A stretch of DNA of 64,000 bases. It comes from Galbibacter sp. BG1 (GTDB lineage: Bacteria; Bacteroidota; Bacteroidia; Flavobacteriales; Flavobacteriaceae). The stretch covers positions 434,501 to 498,500 of the forward strand of contig NZ_CP058364.1 in NCBI RefSeq assembly GCF_013391805.1, in the 5' to 3' direction. The translations under genes and the position numbers were made by a program. The notes under the pieces are model-generated. The model worked only from the letters and a program-made list of their open reading frames with translations, was not told the DNA's origin and searched no databases. Positions 18,774 to 26,100 of the stretch are shown here, piece by piece; position 1 is the stretch's first letter; each line of letters begins with the position of its first letter.

Positions 18774-18858
18774 ACATCCCCCTAAATCCCCCTTCAAAGG
18801 GGGACTTTAATTGTTGCCCTGTTCAGCTCCCCCTTTGAAGGGGGTTGGGGGGATGTCA
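18774..18858. repeat. Palindromic repeat, copy 2 (upstream side of the DUF559 gene)
   Basis: Near-copy of the element at 18279-18363: outer ACATCCCCC arms, inner CCCCCTTCAAAGGGGG near-palindromes, and almost the same spacer (one base differs in TTTAATTGTTGCCCTGTTCA compared with copy 1). The left arm carries TAAAT where copy 1 has GGC. Its right end supplies the TGA stop codon of the 221-aa gene (18858-18856). Confidence 0.95.
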
Positions 18859-19521
18859 ACTTTTTCTATATAATCCTACAGCCTCCAACAACTGCGGCGT
18901 TTCTTTTAAAGCAATGGCTGCCATAGCATAGTATTCCCGCATCCAGTTTTCCATTTGCCCCAAAGCTTTGTCCTTTTGTTGGGTGGCATCTTGGCTCTCC
19001 CCTTCTTCCCGTGCATAATCTGTTCTTGCCTTTTTTGTAGCCTCTATAAGTTCTATGGTATCTGTTATTTCTTTCTCTGTTAGATTGTACATAAGCAAGT
19101 CCTTTTTTATAGCAGCGTTGGCTGCATCTGTAAGGACATTATAAAACTGTTCCATTTGCTGCATAAGGTTATGGTAGGCCACTGCTTTTCTTCCTACTAC
19201 CTTTAATTTAGCCTGTACCTCTGGTTGATTGCGAAACTTAGCCTTTGCTTTTTTGCGGTGCTCGCCATACAGCTTTTGCAATTGGTTATAGTTTTTCTCG
19301 AAAGCCTGGTACGCATCCCGGGACTCGCGGTCTTCTTTTTTATTTTGTTCCCAAGCTTTTACGGTGTCTTCATACAGTTTTTGGCCCGCTGCCATTTTTT
19401 TGGTGTCATACCCAAATTTAGCAGTTTGGGCAGCTATTTCTTTTTGTGCTTGGGTATTGGTAATGGCCGTTTGCCATTGTGCCAATAAGGCGGTTTCGGA
19501 TTGTTTTGATACTAAGGTCAT
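18856..19521 (-). CDS. Coiled-coil protein of unknown function, 221 aa
   Basis: No signal peptide and no recognised domain. The sequence is almost entirely helical and charged, with Gln/Lys/Glu-rich stretches (SRDAYQAFEKNYNQLQKLYG, EHRKKAKAKF, IEATKKARTDYAREEGESQD), so a cytoplasmic helical bundle or coiled coil is likely. Its TGA stop codon lies in the terminal bases of a palindromic repeat, so the original 3' end may have been altered by the repeat's insertion. It is downstream of the toxin/NADAR genes and upstream of the DUF559 gene. Confidence 0.7.
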   Translation of the reverse strand: MTLVSKQSETALLAQWQTAITNTQAQKEIAAQTAKFGYDTKKMAAGQKLYEDTVKAWEQNKKEDRESRDAYQAFEKNYNQLQKLYGEHRKKAKAKFRNQPEVQAKLKVVGRKAVAYHNLMQQMEQFYNVLTDAANAAIKKDLLMYNLTEKEITDTIELIEATKKARTDYAREEGESQDATQQKDKALGQMENWMREYYAMAAIALKETPQLLEAVGLYRKS

Positions 19522-19575
19522 GGTTGGTTGTTTTTAATTATTGATTCTTTTATAATTTCTTTTTTTATTAATTCT

Positions 19576-19782
19576 CTACTCCGTTTTGTTAGAATTCAAC
19601 TCCGAAGCATTCTTCTTATGCTCCGCAACATTCAAGCTGGGTTCCGTATCGTTTATTATTTGTCCCGCAACGTTCCAGTTGTATTCCGCAGCTTTCAAGT
19701 TCAAATCCGTACGGTTTATCTTCTGTTCCGTAAGGTTCATTATGAGTTCCGTATTGTTATTCTTTGATTCCTCAATATTCAT
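19576..19782 (-). CDS. 68-aa protein made of 7-residue repeats
   Basis: After a short leader (MNIEESKNNN) the whole protein is eight successive heptads with the pattern [T/A/S]-[E/D/G]-x-x-x-N-x, for example TELIMNL, TEQKINR, AEYNWNV, TEPSLNV, AEHKKNA. Position 2 is acidic in all but one unit and position 6 is Asn in all but one; the other positions vary strongly. Translation is not proven, because the other frames of this stretch are also open. It lies 54 nt upstream of the 221-aa gene. Function unknown. Confidence 0.5.
   Translation of the reverse strand: MNIEESKNNNTELIMNLTEQKINRTDLNLKAAEYNWNVAGQIINDTEPSLNVAEHKKNASELNSNKTE
19580..19775. repeat. 21-bp tandem array (about 9-10 units)
   Basis: TCCG (or CCCG/TCCT) recurs exactly every 21 bp at 19580, 19601, 19622, 19643, 19664, 19685, 19706, 19727, 19748 and 19769, usually followed by TA or CA and then GTT or a related triplet. 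The phase is perfect, but the interior of each unit differs. Confidence 0.9.
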
Positions 19783-19995
19783 CTTCTCAAAAAATTATGG
19801 AACTTATAGTTACTGATCATATCTTTTGTCCCCTTTTATATTCCTTAACTCCACAAGATGCAATCGTACGGTAGCAGGGTTTCCATTGGAACTTGTTAAT
19901 TCTGCTTTGCGATCTTTTCACCTCCTATTACTGCTCCCCGCTCCCTAAAGTCTTTCTGCAGTAGGTAGCCTTGAATAGCAGAATATTTCTATTGT

Positions 19996-20820
19996 TTAAT
20001 ATTCTTCATCAAACTCAATCCTTAGTATAGTTAAGATTTCTCCTAATAGATTTAAGCCTTCCCAAGTTTCTCTTGAATAAGCTTTTATATTATCCGCTTT
20101 TAAGCCAATTCCCCATATATTATCGTTAGGAGAAGCTTCAACAAGTGTGGTCCCGCGTGTTTTAAGAAGTTCCTCTTTTAAATACAAATTTTGTTCAAAC
20201 TTTGCTCTGTTTCCCTCGAGTACTATTTGACTTCTATAGAACCTCCATACTTCTTCATTAAATCCGGAAACATTTCTTCCAAGCTCTTTAATCTTCCGAA
20301 CATTATTTGTTGACATTATTTTTTTTGCTGACTCAACATCAAGAAAAATAATTGCTTTATGATACATCATAAATTGCTCGGCAGAAGAATACTCCTGAAC
20401 ATCAGAAGGAAACTGATTTTGTAGAACATATTCTCTTTTCAATTTATTCATCTGTACACCTTGTATTAAACATGTAGAGGCAGTGAATTTTGATTTATGC
20501 CATTGAGAAAAAGGAGATGTTGTTTCCCAAAAAAAAGTGAACTTTTCTATATTTTTTATCGAAGAATAATGTTTGACTAATGATGTTACATATTTCGATT
20601 TTGCAGATAACTCATTTTTTAAAGCAAATACAATTTGTTCTTCTAAGGTAATACCTTCAACACCTCTCTTATTAATAAAGTTTTCATGATCGTCAAGAAT
20701 TGATTGTTTCTTTTCTTCATTGGTAAGTAAAGACCATTCATAATTCCTTAGGTCATTATAATAATTATACCTTTCTTGTCTCGAAAGGTCTCTAAGTTGT
20801 TTTTCAGTTAGCTTTATCAT
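19996..20820 (-). CDS. NADAR-family protein (YbiA-like ADP-ribose hydrolase), likely immunity to the adjacent ART toxin
   Basis: A 274-aa protein with no signal peptide. Residues about 95-265 carry the NADAR hallmarks: FFWETTSPFSQWH (96-108), EYSSAEQFMMYHKAIIF (143-159), LGRNVSGFNEEVWRFYRSQI (180-199), KFEQNLYLKEELLKTRGTTL (207-226) and SPNDNIWGIGL (230-240). NADAR enzymes are N-glycosidases; some members remove ADP-ribose from guanine in nucleic acid and protect against DarT-type toxins. About 90 N-terminal residues are an unrecognised helical extension. The start codon overlaps the stop of the ART-domain gene (ATGA at 20820-20817), strong evidence for coupled expression. Inference: cytoplasmic immunity protein that reverses the modification made by the neighbour. 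Confidence 0.9.
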   Translation of the reverse strand: MIKLTEKQLRDLSRQERYNYYNDLRNYEWSLLTNEEKKQSILDDHENFINKRGVEGITLEEQIVFALKNELSAKSKYVTSLVKHYSSIKNIEKFTFFWETTSPFSQWHKSKFTASTCLIQGVQMNKLKREYVLQNQFPSDVQEYSSAEQFMMYHKAIIFLDVESAKKIMSTNNVRKIKELGRNVSGFNEEVWRFYRSQIVLEGNRAKFEQNLYLKEELLKTRGTTLVEASPNDNIWGIGLKADNIKAYSRETWEGLNLLGEILTILRIEFDEEY

Positions 20821-23501
20821 AATTCTGTCATTTCAATAATATATCTTATTGTTCCATCTGATTTTGTAATTGTCGATAAATTATCTATTCGATATTGTCC
20901 ATTTTTATTCAAAATAATTTCTTCTTGTACAAAATAGCATTTAGAATTATTTGAACATAAATTTTTACCATAATCTGAAATTTCATCTATATCAACTCCT
21001 GTCTTAGATTGAATTTCAAACATTACCTCACTCTTATCTGGAGCTTTAAACCGATTAATAAAATCATCTGCAACCTTTTCTAATTTACTTGTTGATTGAA
21101 AAGGAGGAATAGTTAATGTTTTCGAATTAGACTCCCAAGCATTCAAGAATGGTTTTAAATGCTCTGGCGATAGGTTGCTACCTCTATAAACCTTTCCGAT
21201 GAAGCCTTTTGTTAGTCTCATTTTATTCAGACCTGATTCAATTAAATTTATCCAAGACTGCTGAACGGTAGTATAACCATTATTATAAGCAGCAACTGTT
21301 AACTCAAAATTATTAACTGTATATCGGTGGATTGCCGATACTTCATCTAGATTTGCGCCTGCCGCATATTGCATCAAGTTATTTTTTTGCACTAAATTCT
21401 TAGACTCTATTGCTCTGTTTATTGAATAAAAGTTTGTGATATCAGCATAATCAACCGCCTTAACCCCAACCTCTAACTCATTCCTTACTGGATTCCCCTC
21501 TGGATCTACCGTATAAACCTCAACCCCTTTAATGTTTACCTCAACGTTTTGTTTACCGAAGAACTTTTGAGCATTCTCCCCTTTTAAAACAGCTTTGGTA
21601 TTGGGTTGAAATGCAGGTAGAATTTTTTTTATATTTTCTGTTATGTTGGTATTGTTTATAAAATCGTCTATCGAATTAATTGGTACATTTTTGTTTACCA
21701 CAAATACCATTTTATAACTTCCATCTGGCAACTCCGTAAGTATTGTAGGCCGAATATTACCGTTTTGTCCAGGAAAAAAGAGTTCTACATTGACACCTAC
21801 ATTTTTAGTTCCAGAATTGAAATTGATTCTTTGAAACTCAATGTCTGAAATGACATCTTTAGTAAGATTCGCTAAAGAATAATCAGGTATGGATTGCTTA
21901 ACATTTTCAGCATATTTTGCTTCAACATCAAGCTTGATCCCAATTAATCTTTTATCATTAATATCAAAAGCGTCTTTTATCTCATCTAAATAATCTTTAA
22001 AAGCCTTTAATCCTTCAACTCCTGTATCATTAAGAATTTCGCGGTAGCCTTTAATAAACATTTTAGGGTTGTTTTTTGCCACGCGATAAATTTTTGACAC
22101 TACCGCTCCCCCCGTTTTTAAAATAGCTCCCAAAAATACTTGGTCAATAACATCATCTTTACAGGCGATTAGGTCAAAATTGTACTCCGAAGCATCATAC
22201 CATTTGTCATTATTAAACTCCAGCCCTCCAGTAATACAAGTCAGAATTAGCTCACTACGCATGTTTAAATCATAGATTGCAACAAAAATATCTTGAGCTA
22301 AACTAAATTCATCAATATTTTCAATCGCTTTCTGCATTCTTACGTAGTTGTCATCGGAATAAGAGTTTTCATCGAAATAGTAATTAATTACAGCCTGAAC
22401 TACTATGTTCGTAATAGCGGCTTCAGAGACTTGCCTAACTTTTTGAGCTCCATACTTTTTTATTAGAAACTTTCCAACATCATACAATAAATACTCGCCA
22501 ACTATAGCTGAGGCTGGTATCGCCATAGCTCCGTACAGCATAGTGTTAACTACCATACGTAGTTCTTGAGCAAATTGCGTGTCGCCTATATAATCTCCTT
22601 CAAGTTCTTCAATATGATATAGTATACAAGGATTTTTTTCTATTACCTCTCTCCATATCCTATCTTGGTTAAGATACTTTTGATATTCTGGTTTGGCTAG
22701 TAGTTCTTGACACTCTTTATAATCAATATCTTTCCCATAGTAATAATCATTTAAACTCCTTACTACACGTTCAATTTTAATTTCGGCATCTGTACCGCCA
22801 AGAGTTGCAGAAATATTTAAATATCTTACTTTATACTCTCCTCGATTAAAATCGCTCTTTTTAGGGTGGTATAGCGTATAGGTTTTATAGAGCTTTACAT
22901 TTTGGGTTATTGTTTTAGTTTCCTTGCTGAGAATAGTGCGCTCCTCGAAATTGGTAAAGGGCATAAAAACATCCCCTTTAGCGGAATTGGACAATTGTGA
23001 CTCTTTATATATTCTTACTATTGTGCTGTTCAACATTTTTTTATAATCCCGAAACAGCTTGACCACATGTTCTTTATCAGAGCTGTTTTCCAGTAACTGG
23101 TTTATGTAGAATTCTTGTAAAGTAAGTGTATTATAGTCCGAGGGGAAAATCGGTGTTATGAGTTTAGAAGTATAATCTGTAAACGCCACATATACATCAG
23201 CCTTGTTGCCTTTATTTACCTCTTTTAACAATTCATTTAAATTGGAAAGATATCCAGAGGTAAACGATCTATTAGTTTCATCCTTCACATACTCCAAATC
23301 CCCTAAAGTACCTCCAAGAATATAGATATACCAATTCTTTTCATGCTTTCCATGCGTATCATTATAAGTGTTTTCTTCATATAATGAATTGACTTGTTCT
23401 ACGGCGTGTCTTACCAAGTCGTCTTCACGGTTATTTGCATTTATCCCAAGGCTTGTAAGAGTAAAGATTAATAATGCAATGTATTTTACAATAGTATTCA
23501 T
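20817..23501 (-). CDS. Secreted toxin-like protein with C-terminal ADP-ribosyltransferase domain
   Basis: An 894-aa protein with a Sec signal peptide (MNTIVKYIALLIFTLTSLGI, NAN). Residues about 30-640 show no family I can name; a hydrophobic helical stretch lies at about 315-345. Residues about 690-894 match the R-S-E class of ADP-ribosyltransferase exotoxins: a helical AIHRYTVNNF part, the NAD-binding Arg in VYRGSN (Arg773), the STS motif in PPFQSTSK (803-805) and the catalytic turn VQEEI (Gln859-Glu861, a QxE-type triad with Glu861 as the likely catalytic residue). In known enzymes ExE favours arginine, while QxE is seen in C3 toxins and guanine-modifying pierisin-like enzymes. The NADAR gene follows with a 4-nt overlap. 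Target and delivery route are unproven; no T9SS sorting domain is seen. Confidence 0.85.
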   Translation of the reverse strand: MNTIVKYIALLIFTLTSLGINANNREDDLVRHAVEQVNSLYEENTYNDTHGKHEKNWYIYILGGTLGDLEYVKDETNRSFTSGYLSNLNELLKEVNKGNKADVYVAFTDYTSKLITPIFPSDYNTLTLQEFYINQLLENSSDKEHVVKLFRDYKKMLNSTIVRIYKESQLSNSAKGDVFMPFTNFEERTILSKETKTITQNVKLYKTYTLYHPKKSDFNRGEYKVRYLNISATLGGTDAEIKIERVVRSLNDYYYGKDIDYKECQELLAKPEYQKYLNQDRIWREVIEKNPCILYHIEELEGDYIGDTQFAQELRMVVNTMLYGAMAIPASAIVGEYLLYDVGKFLIKKYGAQKVRQVSEAAITNIVVQAVINYYFDENSYSDDNYVRMQKAIENIDEFSLAQDIFVAIYDLNMRSELILTCITGGLEFNNDKWYDASEYNFDLIACKDDVIDQVFLGAILKTGGAVVSKIYRVAKNNPKMFIKGYREILNDTGVEGLKAFKDYLDEIKDAFDINDKRLIGIKLDVEAKYAENVKQSIPDYSLANLTKDVISDIEFQRINFNSGTKNVGVNVELFFPGQNGNIRPTILTELPDGSYKMVFVVNKNVPINSIDDFINNTNITENIKKILPAFQPNTKAVLKGENAQKFFGKQNVEVNIKGVEVYTVDPEGNPVRNELEVGVKAVDYADITNFYSINRAIESKNLVQKNNLMQYAAGANLDEVSAIHRYTVNNFELTVAAYNNGYTTVQQSWINLIESGLNKMRLTKGFIGKVYRGSNLSPEHLKPFLNAWESNSKTLTIPPFQSTSKLEKVADDFINRFKAPDKSEVMFEIQSKTGVDIDEISDYGKNLCSNNSKCYFVQEEIILNKNGQYRIDNLSTITKSDGTIRYIIEMTEL

Positions 23502-23503
23502 AC

Positions 23504-23782
23504 TTACTTTTTTTGATAACGTTTTTTATATATTTTAAAACACATCCAAAGTGTAATCACTAAAAACATCCCTCTAATAACTAGATACAACCAAAAGTGA
23601 TCTTCACCTATTTTCCATATAAACCATCTTAAAAGTCCACCCATTTTACTTTTCCAACTTCCTCCACTTTCGGTTGGGTTAATTTCTTCATGAAAAAAAC
23701 CATCATATCCTAAAAACACAATAAAGGCTACGACTCCAATAAAGGAATACACTTCTATGTTATCTTTTTCTTTTTGCTTCAT
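23504..23782 (-). CDS. 92-aa membrane protein of the toxin operon
   Basis: Two predicted membrane segments (residues about 12-28, IEVYSFIGVVAFIVFLGYDG, and about 63-82, FWLYLVIRGMFLVITLWMCF) are joined by a hydrophilic loop and followed by a very basic tail (KIYKKRYQKK). No recognised family. It begins 3 nt after the 739-aa gene and ends 2 nt before the ART toxin gene, so it is certainly co-transcribed. It could be a membrane-located second immunity factor, a delivery partner, or a conserved accessory; nothing in the sequence decides. Confidence 0.7.
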   Translation of the reverse strand: MKQKEKDNIEVYSFIGVVAFIVFLGYDGFFHEEINPTESGGSWKSKMGGLLRWFIWKIGEDHFWLYLVIRGMFLVITLWMCFKIYKKRYQKK

Positions 23783-23785
23783 ATT

Positions 23786-26005
23786 TTAAACCGCATTTTT
23801 AACTAAAATAGAAGCAAAAACAGTTCTTAATTCTCCTTTCAGATAATCAATTACAGATCTATTTGTGTCACCATTTTCTAATCGAGTATTTATTTCTTTG
23901 AACAAATCAACCCCAATAGCTTTTGATTGTTTAATAAGGCTTGTCATTTTTTCACCAGAGGTTTCTTCTGTACTTAAAACTTTCGCAAATAAATAAACAC
24001 CTATCCTAATCTCTATTTCGTTTAACTCTTTTTGGAGCGTGTTATCACTTTCAGTTTTGATTACCTCCTGCATTTCGACAGACTCCACCAGGTAAAAATC
24101 CTTATCCTCAACGGCATAATCCTCTGTTATATTATTGTAGATTTCTTGATAAAGTGTATTCATGGCTTCTTCATCATCTCTACCTTCCCGGTACAATTCC
24201 GTAATGGCTTTTTTTAACAGATCTACAAACTCTTCTTTCACATCGTCCAGCTTTTTATTTGCTTCATTTAAACTGGATTGCGCTGCATTAAAATCATTGG
24301 TAGCGTTCTCGGCACCCTGAGTATCGCCAGATGTAATTGCATTATCATACTTAGTTTTTGCCTCTGCCATCTGTGTTACAGCCTCCTCCATTTGTTGCTT
24401 TATTTCTTTAGGGATACTTTCATTATCAATATTTTCACCCATTGCTTGGGCCAATGCATCAATATTTGCCCTAGTAGTTTTATCTATATCCAAATTCAGC
24501 AATTCAGTAACAACCTCCTTCACACTACCCGCAAGATCCCCAACGGCCTCCACCGCATCCGCCACATCATCAATCGCCTGATCTACATCCAAAATATTCT
24601 TCATACTTGGATCATACTTCGTAATCACCATTCCTTCGGCGAGCTGGTTATCGGTATTTACAAAAACATTGGTAAATTCTACCGCTACCTTTACACTGTT
24701 TAGGTAAGGGATGGTAACATAGCCCTTCCCGGTAAACCTACCGTTGCTGCCGCTTACCTCTCTTACTTTTACGGGAAAATCCCCTGCTTTGAAGACGTCC
24801 CCTTTTTTAAGTTCGTTTAACGGGGTTTGATTATCGAGGTCTATTTGTGAGGGTATCCCACAGTTATACAGTCCGGCCTCATCGTTGGCAATAAAAGTAG
24901 TTAAGGTTTTTACGGGGGAATAATCGCTGGTAACCAATTGGCATTCTTTGGCTACTTGATATTCGTATACGGTACCGGGACGTAAATCCCAAAGGGTAAC
25001 CCAATTGGCAGTAGAGCGCGAAGTAAACCACTGGTTGTTTTCTCCTTTTTCTCGATATCGAACGGTAAACTCTGTAATATCGGTAGAAAAATCGTCCCAA
25101 TAGATATTGGCCTCACGCATGCCTTTTACTTCGTGGGTTACATTTATGGGGGTTGTACATGGGGTGGCGTTTACGAAAAAGAAAATTTCGCTATATCCTT
25201 GGTTTTTAAACAGCCCTATTTCTTCATCGCCTTGTTTTGCCTTTGCCCGTACACGCCACGCATATCTTTTATTATCCAGTAACATGGGGTCTGTAGGCCC
25301 GTATAGGTAACTTGTTTTATTGGTGGTAACGGTAAATACGGGAGGCGAACTTAAAAATGCCGCTTGCGGATCTACAACATTGTCCCAAACTTCTACAATG
25401 CTTAATTCGTACTCTGCATTGGTTACGTTTATTTGCCTAGGTGTCCATTGAAAAACAATATTCTGTGGGTTTTGTTGCTGAATAGCCTTTCGATTCTGTG
25501 GGAACACCAAGAAAGGAGGTTCGTTTTGAAAAATATAAGTGGTTGCACAGCTTTTTTGGGAGATTCGGTTTCCACTGGCCACATCGTAAACTTCGAAACA
25601 AAATTGATAAGAGCCCTCGGGTATTGGCTGCCCATACGCCATGGCACTAATGCCGGTTATGTTGGGATATTGAAAATAAGGTGCAAGTTCTACATTGGTA
25701 AGTACCAAAGGTATTCCCCCTTCTAAAAAAAGTGGTGTTGCACCGCTTACTACATTATTACTTTGAAAAGAAATCCCGTTCCCTTCGAAATACGTTTTTA
25801 AGCGTACCTCTCTATTGGCAATGTTTAAATCGTTTAATACTATTTGTACTTGTAAGGGTCCGTTTATAAGGGATGCATCTGCATACGAAGAAAAATAGAT
25901 AGGTGCCGGTTGCTTTACCTGTGGTGCTACAGTTACCGGGAAGGTTTGGGCACCACCTACCAGACTTAACAATAGGCAAAGGACTAGGAGTAGGTTCTTT
26001 TTCAT
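23786..26005 (-). CDS. TANFOR/FN3-like secreted surface protein
   Basis: The ATG at 26005 gives a clean signal peptide (MKKNLLLVLCLLLSLVGGAQ); the longer frame to 26104 would put 33 residues in front of it and overlaps the upstream gene, so the shorter 739-aa form is chosen. Residues about 20-270 (FPVTVAPQVKQPAPIYFSSY, VLNDLNIANREVRLKTYFEG, FCFEVYDVASGNRIS) resemble the TANFOR domain of Bacteroidota surface proteins. An FN3 module follows (about 275-375), then a proline-poor helical region with Asp/Glu/Gln-rich segments to the C-terminus. No T9SS sorting domain. Cell-surface location inferred; function unknown. Confidence 0.75.
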   Translation of the reverse strand: MKKNLLLVLCLLLSLVGGAQTFPVTVAPQVKQPAPIYFSSYADASLINGPLQVQIVLNDLNIANREVRLKTYFEGNGISFQSNNVVSGATPLFLEGGIPLVLTNVELAPYFQYPNITGISAMAYGQPIPEGSYQFCFEVYDVASGNRISQKSCATTYIFQNEPPFLVFPQNRKAIQQQNPQNIVFQWTPRQINVTNAEYELSIVEVWDNVVDPQAAFLSSPPVFTVTTNKTSYLYGPTDPMLLDNKRYAWRVRAKAKQGDEEIGLFKNQGYSEIFFFVNATPCTTPINVTHEVKGMREANIYWDDFSTDITEFTVRYREKGENNQWFTSRSTANWVTLWDLRPGTVYEYQVAKECQLVTSDYSPVKTLTTFIANDEAGLYNCGIPSQIDLDNQTPLNELKKGDVFKAGDFPVKVREVSGSNGRFTGKGYVTIPYLNSVKVAVEFTNVFVNTDNQLAEGMVITKYDPSMKNILDVDQAIDDVADAVEAVGDLAGSVKEVVTELLNLDIDKTTRANIDALAQAMGENIDNESIPKEIKQQMEEAVTQMAEAKTKYDNAITSGDTQGAENATNDFNAAQSSLNEANKKLDDVKEEFVDLLKKAITELYREGRDDEEAMNTLYQEIYNNITEDYAVEDKDFYLVESVEMQEVIKTESDNTLQKELNEIEIRIGVYLFAKVLSTEETSGEKMTSLIKQSKAIGVDLFKEINTRLENGDTNRSVIDYLKGELRTVFASILVKNAV

Positions 26006-26100
26006 AAGTAGGTTCTCACTAATGGAGGTTAGTTTTGTTTTACACTTACGCTCAACTAATTTTTTTAAACTTGATATAGAATATACAGCTCCAACCATTA

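Noticed and set aside
19580-19775. CRISPR or DR-type array
   Set aside because: Period of 21 bp without spacers; a coding-type or minisatellite array.
19783-19995. Remnant gene between the NADAR and heptad-repeat genes
   Set aside because: Translations in all frames are short and unrecognisable; no support beyond AT-rich spacer.
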